The notes below the pieces were generated by a model. It did no database searches, was not told the DNA's origin, and saw nothing but the letters and a program-made list of their open reading frames with translations. A DNA stretch of 25,398 nt, taken from NCBI GenBank assembly GCA_905221375.1, contig CAJNCY010000015.1, positions 1 through 25,398 on the forward strand, written 5' to 3'. Source of the DNA: a bacterium. Its GTDB lineage: Bacteria; Bacillota; Bacilli; Lactobacillales; Streptococcaceae. Below, one piece after another: positions 16,686 to 24,848 of the stretch; the first letter of the stretch is position 1; each line of letters starts with the position of its first letter. The translations under genes and the position numbers were made by a program.

Positions 16686-16709
16686 AGGTTTTTCCCCTCA
16701 AGCTTTTTT
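16676..16709. terminator. Bidirectional terminator between DUF975 gene and pcp
   Basis: Stem AAAAGCTTGA/TCAAGCTTTT with T-runs at both ends. It includes the DUF975 stop codon and lies just past the pcp stop, serving both converging genes. Confidence 0.85.
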
Positions 16710-16712
16710 CTA

Positions 16713-17357
16713 TCAATGAGTTTCTCCGCCTACCAACTTGAGGTCCTGATCCCCATGTTCTATCATGGCGCCGATTGCTGCTTCTATCCCTCGCCTAATA
16801 TCCACTAAACTCATAGCTGGAGTAGTCGGTCGATTCACCACCTGTTCCATCATATAAGGAATATGCATAAAACCTGCCTTAACATGTGGAAATTTCTTTT
16901 CTACCAAATAGAGGGACTGATACATCAAATGATTGCAGACAAAAGTCCCTGCAGTATTGGAAACAGAGGCCGGCAAGCCCTCTTTTTTTATAGCTTGAAC
17001 CATCGCTTTAATCGGTAGACTACTAAAATAAGCCGAAGCACCATCTGGGCGAATGGGAAGGTCAATCGGTTGATTACCCTCATTATCAGGAATGCGTGCA
17101 TCGTCTTGATTAATGGCCACTCGTTCAGGCGTCAAGCTAGACCTTCCACCTGCTTGGCCGATACAAAGGACAAAGTCAGGTTGATAACGGTCCATCTCTT
17201 CTTCCAATACTTGAGCCGATTTGTGAAAGACTGTCGGCACTTCTAGCCAACGGACCTCAGCACCATGGATTTCAGCTGGTAAACCTTTAATGGCCTCCAA
17301 AGCTGGATTGACCTTTTCCCCTCCAAAGGGCTCAAAACCTGTCACTAATACTTTCAT
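16713..17357 (-). CDS. pcp: Pyrrolidone-carboxylate peptidase (pyroglutamyl peptidase I)
   Basis: 214 aa. A cytosolic cysteine peptidase (family C15) that removes N-terminal pyroglutamate from peptides. The catalytic triad is intact: Glu78 in [13 protein letters not shown], Cys141 in [14 protein letters not shown] and His165 in GFMHIPY. The N-terminal [17 protein letters not shown] is the family hallmark. It has its own promoter with an extended -10 (TGTTATACT, hexamer at 17405-17410) and a GAGGAG ribosome site. Confidence 0.96.
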   Translation of the reverse strand: MKVLVTGFEPFGGEKVNPALEAIKGLPAEIHGAEVRWLEVPTVFHKSAQVLEEEMDRYQPDFVLCIGQAGGRSSLTPERVAINQDDARIPDNEGNQPIDLPIRPDGASAYFSSLPIKAMVQAIKKEGLPASVSNTAGTFVCNHLMYQSLYLVEKKFPHVKAGFMHIPYMMEQVVNRPTTPAMSLVDIRRGIEAAIGAMIEHGDQDLKLVGGETH

Positions 17358-17404
17358 TTCTAACTCCTCAAAACAAATTCAATGAGATTTTTTTCTTAAA
17401 AACA

Positions 17405-17413
17405 AGTATAACA
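17405..17413 (-). promoter_or_regulatory. Extended -10 promoter of pcp
   Basis: TGTTATACT on the minus strand, about 50 nt upstream of the pcp ATG. No clear -35. Confidence 0.6.
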
Positions 17414-17469
17414 TATTTCCCTTATTCTGGAGTGAAAAGGACTAGAGAGGATAAGACTGGCATTAAAGT

Positions 17470-17832
17470 TTATTTAAAGAGTAAAATACTGATCAAGGCC
17501 AAAATAGCTGGTCCACCTTGCTTCAAAATAATTTTCTTATCTGCTGTTAAAGAACCATAAGCCGCAGCACCTATCACAAACAGGACAAAAATAGTCACAA
17601 TTTCTAAATTCTGTGAGAAATAAATCCCATACAAGAGAAAAACTCCTAGCAGACCATTATAAATCCCTTGATTTTTAAACAATGAGCTTACCGACGGGCG
17701 AGCCAGTTCTTCCCTATCCATGTTAAAGACACGACTAGTCGCTTCTGATTGCGTTGCAATACTTTCCAAATAAAAAATGTAAAAATGCTCCAAAGCAACG
17801 ATCGTTGCTAAAATGATTGTAATAATTGACAT
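17470..17832 (-). CDS. DUF1304 small membrane protein
   Basis: 120 aa with four hydrophobic helices (about residues 2-22, 55-72, 76-93, 103-119), matching DUF1304. The conserved start of that family is visible: ATIVALEHFYIFYLE, followed by NQGIYNGLLG. Function is unknown. It starts 10 nt after the MarR-family stop with an AAGGAGAA site, so the two form an operon in which the regulator probably controls its own membrane partner. Confidence 0.85.
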   Translation of the reverse strand: MSIITIILATIVALEHFYIFYLESIATQSEATSRVFNMDREELARPSVSSLFKNQGIYNGLLGVFLLYGIYFSQNLEIVTIFVLFVIGAAAYGSLTADKKIILKQGGPAILALISILLFK

Positions 17833-17842
17833 CTATTTCTCC

Positions 17843-18268
17843 TTAAATTTCTATATTCTCAATACCCAAAACCAATTTATTTAATAAACGGTTGAGCTCT
17901 GTTCTCTCAGACTCTGTTAAGATACTTTCCATCGCTTCTTTAACCTTGATATGCTGCAGAGGCGGATTCATCACTAACTGGTCCTTGGCATACTTCGTAG
18001 CCTCCACCAACACTTCCCGCTGATTTTCAGGATTACGATGACGCTCCACCAAACCTTCCTTTTCCAGAATTTTGAAATGTCGGGTCAAAGCAGCCTGATC
18101 AATCTTCAAACGCTCCTGAACCGCTATTTGATTACAGGGAGAATTCTCCAGTAAAAACAGTAAAATCTGATACCGTGTCAAACTAATCCCAAGCCTTTTT
18201 TCAAACAATTGCGTACTCGCTTGCTCAGACAAGCGGAGTTGATAAAGTAAATCTTGAATCTCTAACAT
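17843..18268 (-). CDS. MarR-family transcriptional regulator
   Basis: 141 aa from ATG 18268. The frame stays open to 18385, but that extra part covers the promoter and operators and is not MarR-like. The winged-helix region LTRYQILLFLLENSPCNQIAVQERLKIDQAALTRHFKILEKEGLVERHRNPENQREVLVEAT has the recognition helix (QAALTRHFKILEKEGLV) and the DxR-like wing (NPENQREV) of MarR proteins. It should bind DNA as a dimer. Two tandem TTGA-N4-TCAA palindromes just upstream suggest autoregulation. The ligand is unknown; the downstream DUF1304 gene is the likely target. Confidence 0.88.
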   Translation of the reverse strand: MLEIQDLLYQLRLSEQASTQLFEKRLGISLTRYQILLFLLENSPCNQIAVQERLKIDQAALTRHFKILEKEGLVERHRNPENQREVLVEATKYAKDQLVMNPPLQHIKVKEAMESILTESERTELNRLLNKLVLGIENIEI

Positions 18269-18285
18269 TTCTTTTCTCTTTTCAA

Positions 18286-18312
18286 TTGATTTATCAATAG
18301 TTGACCAATCAA
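18286..18312. promoter_or_regulatory. Tandem TTGA-N4-TCAA operators upstream of MarR gene
   Basis: TTGATTTATCAA (18286-18297) and TTGACCAATCAA (18301-18312), centres 15 bp apart and 18 bp before the start codon. The shape is that of MarR-type sites. A -10 candidate (TATTAA) and TTGAAG-16-TATTTT lie just upstream. Confidence 0.65.
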
Positions 18313-18393
18313 GTTTAATACAAAGTAAAATAGATTGAAAGAATGTTGCTTCAATCATTACAAAATGGTAACTTCCATTTTCCATTCATATTG

Positions 18394-18532
18394 ATACTCA
18401 ATGAAAATCAAAGAGCAAAGTCGCAGGTTGCTCAAAACACTGTTTTGAGGTTGTGGATAGAACTGACAGAGCCAGTATCATATATACGGCAAGGCGAAAC
18501 TGACGTAGTTTGAAGAGATTTTCGAAGAGTAT
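18394..18532. repeat. BOX repeat element (A-B-C, one boxB)
   Basis: 139 bp bounded by ATACTC...GAGTAT. The left end (ATACTCAATGAAAATCAAAGAGC) is boxC-like. The middle has the boxB inverted repeat CTCAAAACACTGTTTTGAG. The right end (ACGGCAAGGCGAAACTGACG, then GAAGAGATTTTCGAAGAGTAT) is boxA. The element therefore reads A to C on the minus strand. It lies between the LysM gene terminator and the MarR promoter. Confidence 0.92.
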
Positions 18533-18536
18533 GACA

Positions 18537-18589
18537 AAGAAAAAACGAACGAGACTCGCTTCCTATCACGAAAGCTAGATCTCATTCGT
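18537..18589 (-). terminator. Intrinsic terminator of LysM gene
   Basis: Stem ACGAATGAGA/TCTCGTTCGT on the minus strand (one wobble), followed by TTTTTTCTTT. It lies 25 nt after the stop codon and borders the BOX element. Confidence 0.75.
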
Positions 18590-18613
18590 CAAAATGATAT
18601 TACAAAGTCTGGT

Positions 18614-19816
18614 TTATCCATTCATTGAAACGTGAACGTGGTCATAGTGGTTTTCTGTCACACTACCACGGTCTGGCATTGGGTTCCAAGTATTAGCTGG
18701 CCCATATTTGCTATCGAATGGGGCATAGAAACGTTGTTTCCAAATAATGTAACTAATTCCACGGCTGGCCATGTTTTGAATAGCGTATTCCGCAATCTTA
18801 TCCCCTAGTTCTGAGCTTTCTGGTACCATAAAATCGATAGCCAAACCTTTTCCGTGATCTCCACTATCTCCTGGACGGTAACCACTAAAGGATGTGATGC
18901 CAAACAAGTTGGCGATTTCTTCTTTAAAGGCAGCTGTTTGTGGTTGAAGGCCTGCATTTTCAGATTTCGCTACCGCAAGTCCAGCATAATCGGGCGCTGC
19001 TGGAGCTGCGTAAGTTGTTGCAACTGTTTTCTTCTCTTCTGGTTGATAAGTAGAAACTGCTGTTGTAGCTTCATTTGATGAGACTTCTTTTGCTTCTTCT
19101 GAACTTGTTGCAGTTGTTTCTGTTGTTTTTTCTTCTACTGGAGTTGTAGTTTCTTCCACTGTTGAAACAGCTTGTGGGCTTGCTTGAGTTTCATCTTTCT
19201 CAGCTGGAGTCGTTGCCTGAGGAACTGCTTCTTCAACTGGACTGCTTGTTTCGGCTGTTTGCTCCTCTGGGACAGAAGTTCCTGTAGAAGGCGCAACTTC
19301 TTCTGAAGCAGTCGCTGTCTCTGTAACTTCTGAACTTGTTGCTACTTCTTTTGTACTTGTAGTTTCTACCGCTTTTGGCGCTTCTGCAATTGGTTGAGAA
19401 AGATCTGCAACTTGAACAGTTTGATCATCCACGGTCACTCGATTGGTTGTCAAATCTGCTGTCGCAGTTGTCACTTCTTCACTAGAAGCCGCTTGAGGTG
19501 TTTGGATTTCAACTTCCGTTACCTCTTCTGTTTCATTGACAGTCGTTGTCAAAACAGTTTCTGGGAAAATCAAGTCCATATTAGTGATTTTGTTCAAATT
19601 TGCAAGAACTGTGACATCTACACCCAAGGCTTCTGCAATGGTGCTCAAGGTATCACCATACTGAACGGTATAACTTGTTTTGTTGTCCGTTTTAGTCAAA
19701 TCATTTTGAATTTGCTCAACACTACGTGCAGTCCAAAGAACTTCTTCTGCTTGGGTTGCCAATACTGAGGCAAATGACAAGGCTACTGTTGACGCTAATA
19801 ATATTCTTTTCTTCAT
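18614..19816 (-). CDS. Secreted LysM protein with M15-like carboxypeptidase domain
   Basis: 400 aa. Signal peptide 1-23 (cut near TQA|EE); one LysM domain at about 48-92 (YTVQYGDTLSTIAEALGVDVTVLANLN) that holds peptidoglycan; a long Thr/Ser/Glu/Val-rich linker at about 93-268; and a C-terminal domain at about 275-400. That last domain has GYRPGDSGDHGKGLAIDF with His321 and Asp328, and ENHYDHVHVSMNG with His393 and His395. This is a zinc-ligand layout like D-Ala-D-Ala carboxypeptidase/M15 enzymes. It should be a cell-wall-bound peptidase or binding protein outside the cell. Homologues in S. pneumoniae belong to the WalRK (VicRK) regulon. A strong AAAGGAA site precedes the ATG by ten bases. Confidence 0.88.
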   Translation of the reverse strand: MKKRILLASTVALSFASVLATQAEEVLWTARSVEQIQNDLTKTDNKTSYTVQYGDTLSTIAEALGVDVTVLANLNKITNMDLIFPETVLTTTVNETEEVTEVEIQTPQAASSEEVTTATADLTTNRVTVDDQTVQVADLSQPIAEAPKAVETTSTKEVATSSEVTETATASEEVAPSTGTSVPEEQTAETSSPVEEAVPQATTPAEKDETQASPQAVSTVEETTTPVEEKTTETTATSSEEAKEVSSNEATTAVSTYQPEEKKTVATTYAAPAAPDYAGLAVAKSENAGLQPQTAAFKEEIANLFGITSFSGYRPGDSGDHGKGLAIDFMVPESSELGDKIAEYAIQNMASRGISYIIWKQRFYAPFDSKYGPANTWNPMPDRGSVTENHYDHVHVSMNG

Positions 19817-19849
19817 TCTTTCAAATTCCTTTCAAATGAGTACCTGTCT

Positions 19850-19858
19850 ATGATAACA
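19850..19858 (-). promoter_or_regulatory. Extended -10 promoter of LysM gene
   Basis: TGTTATCAT on the minus strand, 34 nt before the ATG. The -35 position falls in the T-run of the upstream terminator, so this promoter would rely on the extended -10 or an activator. Confidence 0.55.
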
Positions 19859-19870
19859 CAAAAAGAGCAG

Positions 19871-19890
19871 AAAAAAAGCCCTCTCGGGCC
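19871..19890 (-). terminator. Intrinsic terminator after HAD gene
   Basis: GGCCC-GAGA-GGGCT hairpin followed by seven T on the minus strand, about 85 nt beyond the HAD stop and 55 nt before the LysM start. Confidence 0.8.
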
Positions 19891-19916
19891 TATTTAACAG
19901 AACTGTCTATTCCTTG

Positions 19917-19970
19917 TAACAAACTTGGTTACTTGAAATAGTTTGTTAGGTCTCTGTCATAAAACTGACA
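19917..19970. promoter_or_regulatory. Inverted repeats upstream of LysM gene
   Basis: TAACAAAC (19917-19924) with GTTTGTTA (19941-19948), nested GTAAC/GTTAC, and TGTCA/TGACA at 19955-19969. On the minus strand TGTTAC and TGTTAA occur 22 bp apart, reminiscent of WalR half-sites (TGTWAH), although the usual 11-bp partner is degenerate. Possible regulator site or RNA structure. Confidence 0.4.
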
Positions 19971-19975
19971 CAATC

Positions 19976-20602
19976 TTATCGTTCCCAATACTCAAAAATG
20001 TAAGGAATATCTGCTAGTTCTTGAATCCTTTGATTGCCTACATAAGATGACTCCAAAAAATTAATGCTTTGAATCCCACTATTCTGGGCAAATTCCACAT
20101 CCAAAGTCCGATCCCCTATGTAATAGGTCTTCTCAGAATCCAACTGATACTTTTCTAACAGATAGGTAGCCGCTTCTGGACTTGGCTTCCGCGCAAAGCC
20201 GCTCTGACTAGTTAGAATCTCTGTAAAATAGGATTCCAACCCCAAGTCTCTTAGAATGGCAAAAGCATTGTCCCCTTTATGAGTATAGACAAACTGTTGT
20301 ATCCCTACTTGGTCTGCCCAAGCCAGCAATTCACGCGCACCAGACATCAAGGCTACCTGGGCATTCTTTTCAGCCAAACCCTGGGCACGCACTTGATTGA
20401 GCACTCCCACATCCAGTTTTCTCTCTTCCGCAACTTGCTTCAGCAAATCCTGCACAGAATACTTTAGGATAAACTCTCTCACTTTCTCCTTATCATAAGG
20501 AATAGAAAACTGACCAAAAGTCTCCTCAATCCCTGACAAAATCGCTTCGTAAGAGTCCAATAAAGTGCCATCTAAATCCCAAATAAAAGCTGTTTTTTGC
20601 AT
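19976..20602 (-). CDS. HAD-family phosphatase (subfamily IA)
   Basis: 208 aa. Motif I is DLDGT with nucleophile Asp9 and Asp11. Thr107 (VYTHKG) is motif II, Lys139 (ARKPSP) motif III, and GDRTLDVE with Asp164 and Asp168 motif IV. The helical cap lies between residues about 18 and 88, as in phosphoglycolate phosphatase-like enzymes. It hydrolyses a small phosphomonoester in the cytosol; substrate unknown. It starts three bases after the MATE gene stop, so the two are translated from one mRNA. Confidence 0.92.
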   Translation of the reverse strand: MQKTAFIWDLDGTLLDSYEAILSGIEETFGQFSIPYDKEKVREFILKYSVQDLLKQVAEERKLDVGVLNQVRAQGLAEKNAQVALMSGARELLAWADQVGIQQFVYTHKGDNAFAILRDLGLESYFTEILTSQSGFARKPSPEAATYLLEKYQLDSEKTYYIGDRTLDVEFAQNSGIQSINFLESSYVGNQRIQELADIPYIFEYWER

Positions 20603-20605
20603 TTC

Positions 20606-21886
20606 CTATCCTTTCAAGCTCATATAACGCTGGTAGCGGTAGCGTAGAAATAACCAACGAAAACCATTATCCAAAAGAGTTCCTGCCCAAATACCAGGCA
20701 AACCCCAACCAAGAACAATCCCCATCAGATATCCTGTTCCAATGCGAATACACCACATTCCTATACTTGTCGCATAAAAGGGAAGCCGAGCATTGCCCAA
20801 ACCCTGCCAAACTGCCGTATAGATGACTGTTCCTATCGTCATAGGAGTTCCAAGTAGTGAAAACAGTGTCACTAGAACACTAGCATCAACTGCTAGAGGA
20901 TCAGTCGTATAGAGATGAGTCAGTGGTATCCCTAAGGCATAGATACTGAAGGTCAAAGGCAACATGAGAATCAGAGAAAGCCAAAAGGTTTGCTTACTCA
21001 AACTAGAGACTCTTTTCCAATCATCCTCTCCAACCGCTCGAGCCACCAGCATGACCGTTGCTGTAGCCACACCAAAGGCAGGCATATAGTTAAACTGGGT
21101 CAAGACTTCTCCGACTGCATTCCCAGCAACTGCCTCCGTCCCAAAAGAAACGACCAAAGCAATGATTACTACATCTCCAGCCCGCATCATGAGACGTTCT
21201 CCCGCTGCTGGCAAAGCCAAAGTCAATAGTTCCTTATCTAAACCAAAAGTCGGTTTCGTATAAGGCAATTTTAATTGTGACCACAAAATCACAAGACCAA
21301 CCAAACGAGACAGAATAGTCCCCCAAGCAACACCCGCTATCCCCATATCAAGAACAAAAATAGCTAGACTGGAAAAGAGAATATTCAAAGCATTGGATAA
21401 AAGACTAACATAGAGAGGCAGACGTGGATTATGTGTTGCACGAATCAAGGCACCCAGACTCGTCATCAATCCCAAAAGAAGAATCGATCCGCCTACCAAA
21501 GATAGGTAGAGTCCTCCACTTTCTGCCACAGCCTGTTCAGTCCCCAAAAGTCCAATCATCTCTTGTCCAGCGAAGATAGACAAAGCTCCTAAAAGGAAAC
21601 TTAATAGTAAAGTAATCTTCAACGCCTCAGTCACATGATAGGCTAGCCTAGACTGATCCTTCTGCCCCAAACTTTTTGAAATAACACTAGAAATAGCTGC
21701 CCCCAGAGCAATGAAAATAGCCTGGTAAATGGTGATAATATTACCAGCTACTGAAACACCTGAAATAGCTATCAAGCCCAAGTGGGCTACCAAGTAACTG
21801 TCCACCATTCCCATGAGCATCTGCAAAAAGTTTTCGCCCATAGCTGGCAAGGCAATATTAAGAATGTCTTTATTTTTCTTAAACAA
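20606..21886 (-). CDS. MATE family efflux transporter
   Basis: 426 aa with about twelve membrane helices in two related halves. Both halves carry the MATE-type opening: LNIALPAMGENFLQMLMGMVDSYLVAHLG near the start and LTLALPAAGERLMMRAGDVVIIALVVSFG near residue 222. It is a cation-coupled exporter of drugs or metabolites in the cytoplasmic membrane; the substrate is unknown. The start codon is TTG (21884-21886), preceded five bases upstream by a perfect AGGAGG. An ATG start would lose the first helix. Only a short gap, holding a terminator, separates it from thrC, and I see no promoter of its own. Confidence 0.92.
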   Translation of the reverse strand: MFKKNKDILNIALPAMGENFLQMLMGMVDSYLVAHLGLIAISGVSVAGNIITIYQAIFIALGAAISSVISKSLGQKDQSRLAYHVTEALKITLLLSFLLGALSIFAGQEMIGLLGTEQAVAESGGLYLSLVGGSILLLGLMTSLGALIRATHNPRLPLYVSLLSNALNILFSSLAIFVLDMGIAGVAWGTILSRLVGLVILWSQLKLPYTKPTFGLDKELLTLALPAAGERLMMRAGDVVIIALVVSFGTEAVAGNAVGEVLTQFNYMPAFGVATATVMLVARAVGEDDWKRVSSLSKQTFWLSLILMLPLTFSIYALGIPLTHLYTTDPLAVDASVLVTLFSLLGTPMTIGTVIYTAVWQGLGNARLPFYATSIGMWCIRIGTGYLMGIVLGWGLPGIWAGTLLDNGFRWLFLRYRYQRYMSLKG

Positions 21887-21904
21887 TCCGTCCTCCTGAT
21901 GAAA

Positions 21905-21934
21905 AGAAACTCAGTTGGTTTCCCAACCGAGTTT
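21905..21934 (-). terminator. Terminator/attenuator between thrC and MATE gene
   Basis: A 12-bp stem AAACTCGGTTGG/CCAACTGAGTTT (one wobble) with GAAA loop. The following T-run is short (CTTTTC), so read-through into the MATE gene is plausible. Confidence 0.75.
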
Positions 21935-21946
21935 ACTCCCTCTGTC

Positions 21947-23431
21947 TTAAAGTCCTAGATAATCCTCAACCGCTGCTTGCATGTCAACAGCTGCCACTGT
22001 TGTCTTGTGACGAACAGGAGCTGTTTCAAGCCCATCAACTGCTGGTGGTACTGCAACGCCTGAGATTTCATGTAATTGAGCCAAGGCCTCAAAGTCGCCA
22101 AGTCCTGATTTTCCAGTTACAGCTTCTACTGCAACCACTGGGAACTTGTATGGACTCGCTGTTGAAGCAATCACTGTCTTAGTCACATCGCCAGTAGCCG
22201 CTTGATATTTCTTATAAACTGCCGAGGCAACCGCCGTATGTGGATCCTCGATATAAGAATCTGACTCATAAACACGCTTGATTTCTGCCGCTGTTTCTTC
22301 TTCAGTCGCATATTCAGCTGCAAAGAGGTTAAGAATCTCTGCATCAAAGTCTGTCAACTCATATTGTCCTTGCTTGTTCAAGGCATTCATGAGTTCAGCT
22401 GTTTTAACCGCATTATTACCCAAAAGATGGAAAATCAAACGCTCCAAGTTTGAAGATACCAAAATATCCATAGATGGACTAGTTGTTACCTTAAACTCAC
22501 GCTTCTTGTCGTAAACACGTGTCTTGAAGAAGTCTGTCAAAACATTGTTGTCATTTGAAGCACAGATCAATTTACCAACTGGTAAGCCGATTTGTTTGGC
22601 ATAAAAGGCAGCCAAGATATTTCCAAAGTTTCCTGTCGGTACCGTGAAGTTAACCTTATCACCAGCCACAATCTCACCAGTCTTAACAAGCTGAGCGTAG
22701 GCATAAACATAATAAACAATCTGTGGCACCAGACGACCGATATTCATCGAGTTAGCTGATGAGAACTGGAGCTTGTTGGCTGCCAATTTTTCACGAAGAG
22801 CCACATCATTAAACATGTGCTTCACATTTGTTTGGGCATCGTCAAAGTTACCATCAATGGCGATAACATGAGTATTGTCACCAGTCTGAGTAGTCATTTG
22901 CAACTCTTGTACCTTGCTGACACCATCTTTTGGATAAAAGACGACAATCTCAGTGCCAGGTACATCCGCAAACCCTGCCATAGCAGCTTTCCCAGTATCA
23001 CCAGATGTTGCTGTCAAGATAACAATCTTATTTTCCAAACCATGTTTCTTAGCAGCAGTCGTCATAAAGTATGGCAAGATAGACAAGGCCATATCCTTAA
23101 AGGCAATCGTAGAACCATGGAAGAGTTCCAGGTTGTATTGCCCGTCTAATTTCACCAAAGGCGCAATAGATGGAGTATCAAATTTACTATCGTAGGCATT
23201 GTTGATACAGTAGTCCAACTCTTCAGCTGTAAAGTCATCTAAAAATGCTGACAAAACTAACTTAGCAACTTCCTGATAAGAAGCATCTTTCAATTTGTCA
23301 AAGTCCAAATCTACCTTTGGATAAGTAAGCGGTGTAAACAAACCACCATCCGTTGCCAAACCTTGCAAAATTGCTTGGCTAGCAGTTACTGTATTGTTGG
23401 CATCACGCGTTGATTGATAAACTAATGTCAT
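21947..23431 (-). CDS. thrC: Threonine synthase
   Basis: 494 aa, the long form of the enzyme. It turns O-phosphohomoserine into threonine using pyridoxal phosphate. The PLP lysine is Lys112 in HGSTIAFKDMALS, the phosphate-binding loop is TATSGDTGKAAMAGF, and the N-terminal MTLVYQSTRDANNTVTASQAILQGLATDGGLFTP is typical. It is a cytosolic enzyme, last step of the threonine pathway. thrB and hom are not in the window, so the pathway is split between loci. The promoter has an extended -10, TGATATAAT, about 40 nt upstream. Confidence 0.97.
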   Translation of the reverse strand: MTLVYQSTRDANNTVTASQAILQGLATDGGLFTPLTYPKVDLDFDKLKDASYQEVAKLVLSAFLDDFTAEELDYCINNAYDSKFDTPSIAPLVKLDGQYNLELFHGSTIAFKDMALSILPYFMTTAAKKHGLENKIVILTATSGDTGKAAMAGFADVPGTEIVVFYPKDGVSKVQELQMTTQTGDNTHVIAIDGNFDDAQTNVKHMFNDVALREKLAANKLQFSSANSMNIGRLVPQIVYYVYAYAQLVKTGEIVAGDKVNFTVPTGNFGNILAAFYAKQIGLPVGKLICASNDNNVLTDFFKTRVYDKKREFKVTTSPSMDILVSSNLERLIFHLLGNNAVKTAELMNALNKQGQYELTDFDAEILNLFAAEYATEEETAAEIKRVYESDSYIEDPHTAVASAVYKKYQAATGDVTKTVIASTASPYKFPVVAVEAVTGKSGLGDFEALAQLHEISGVAVPPAVDGLETAPVRHKTTVAAVDMQAAVEDYLGL

Positions 23432-23462
23432 TACTCTCTATCCTTTATCTATAGTCTCATCC

Positions 23463-23471
23463 ATTATATCA
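23463..23471 (-). promoter_or_regulatory. Extended -10 promoter of thrC
   Basis: TGATATAAT on the minus strand, with no obvious -35. An AAAGGA ribosome site lies close to the ATG. Confidence 0.65.
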
Positions 23472-23506
23472 TGATTTTTCAGAAAATTCTCCTTTTACAA
23501 GAGAAA

Positions 23507-24784
23507 TTATAGGCTCAATTCTTCTTTCAAAGGCTGTAAGTAGGTCATTTCTTGCTTATTTCTCATCTCCAGTCCTTCCTCAGCTAGCAGGAGTAAGTCT
23601 TTGGAAAATTCAATAATCGCAGTTTCTTCCTCACCTGTAAGCTTCTTCTTAGAAAATTGTCGTCTTAAAAACTTGTAATCACGACCAAATTCTTTAAAGA
23701 AAGGTTCTGTTTCTAAGTAAGCTTCTAACTTATCTAAATTAACTAATAATCCCAAGTGAAAGGCAGCAGAAGCGAAGGTTTTATCTAGAGGCTGAGTACA
23801 CACACTACGAAACTCAACTGTTCCTCGAGTCGTTAAGTCTTGGTACTGGTAACTACGATGAGTTTCAAAGTCTTTCTCTTGAGGGTAAATAAGAACCTCT
23901 TCCCCATTAAGATCAAATGCTTGGATTTCAGGTGTAGCCAAATAGTCCCTAGCCTGAATCGGATAAAAATAATAGGTTTGTCCATCACGTTCCGCAGTAA
24001 AAATTGCAGAATGATCTAGATAGTCAAAAAAATCATCCTCATCTTTAAAGAGGCTAGCATTGACACCAACATTCTCTGGATAGATACCATGCATAGATTC
24101 TTCCCAGAAAATATCTCTTGAGATTTTTGTATCCCAATCCGCACCTGTAAACTCAGAGTTTGCAAATAAGTAAGCCTTAGCCCCTTCAATTTGAGTAAAA
24201 GCATTAATCACCCGTAAGTAGTTGGATTTTGAAATATCCAGCTGAACCTGACTCCCACAGATAAAAGCCCCATATTCAGGGAAATTATGTAAATCTGATT
24301 TAGTAACATTTCTACTCAAATTCAAATAATCCATCAACATCTGATAGCGTGGATATGCCACTGGACAATTCTCATTTTTATCCCAGTTAGGATGAATTCC
24401 ACAGCCAACAATAGCATGATTTGATTCGCCTAATTTTCTCTGAATTACATCCATATAATTATTAAAACGATTTTCGACCTCCTGAATTGTTTCGGCCTTA
24501 CCAAATGCAAACTCAATCGTTGTATAGGAAACTTCAAATAAAATAGCATCCTGACTTATCCGATCCACTAACTGGATAGGATTGCCAAAATCATCTACCT
24601 TTTCTACAGTGAAACCCAGAGCGGAAAGTAAATAATGAAATAAATCTTTTATAACTTCAACATTTGTAGCATCCCCTTCTAAATTTGCAACAGGATATTC
24701 CAGTTCAATCCCGACAAACAATCCAGGATTTTCTTTAATATTTTTCAAATACCGATGTTTTAATAAATCGATAGAACGAGACAT
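23507..24784 (-). CDS. Glutamate-cysteine ligase-like (GCS2 family) enzyme
   Basis: 425 aa. ATP-grasp-like carboxylate-amine ligase of the glutamate-cysteine ligase group: GIELEYP (25-31) is the metal-binding start motif; GCGIHPN (127-133), CGSQVQLD (176-183) and RGTVEFRS (320-327) match further family blocks. Known members join the gamma-carboxyl of glutamate to an amine such as cysteine. No glutathione synthetase domain or gshB gene is present here, so the product need not be glutathione; another gamma-glutamyl compound is possible. It is a single gene with its own promoter between the tRNA cluster and thrC. Confidence 0.8.
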   Translation of the reverse strand: MSRSIDLLKHRYLKNIKENPGLFVGIELEYPVANLEGDATNVEVIKDLFHYLLSALGFTVEKVDDFGNPIQLVDRISQDAILFEVSYTTIEFAFGKAETIQEVENRFNNYMDVIQRKLGESNHAIVGCGIHPNWDKNENCPVAYPRYQMLMDYLNLSRNVTKSDLHNFPEYGAFICGSQVQLDISKSNYLRVINAFTQIEGAKAYLFANSEFTGADWDTKISRDIFWEESMHGIYPENVGVNASLFKDEDDFFDYLDHSAIFTAERDGQTYYFYPIQARDYLATPEIQAFDLNGEEVLIYPQEKDFETHRSYQYQDLTTRGTVEFRSVCTQPLDKTFASAAFHLGLLVNLDKLEAYLETEPFFKEFGRDYKFLRRQFSKKKLTGEEETAIIEFSKDLLLLAEEGLEMRNKQEMTYLQPLKEELSL

Positions 24785-24829
24785 ACTTCCCTACACTTTC
24801 ATAATCTAAATAAAATTTGAATAACTATT

Positions 24830-24838
24830 ATTATACCA
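24830..24838 (-). promoter_or_regulatory. Extended -10 promoter of ligase gene
   Basis: TGGTATAAT on the minus strand, 45 nt before the ATG. The -35 position falls in the T-run of the tRNA terminator. Confidence 0.65.
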
Positions 24839-24848
24839 AAAATAACAC

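Noticed and set aside
18269..18385. 39-codon N-terminal extension of the MarR regulator
   Set aside because: Covers the tandem operators and promoter; MarR proteins of this type begin near MLEIQDLL.
18394..18532. BOX element as an insertion-sequence remnant
   Set aside because: It has the full A-B-C structure of BOX repeats and no transposase or target duplication.
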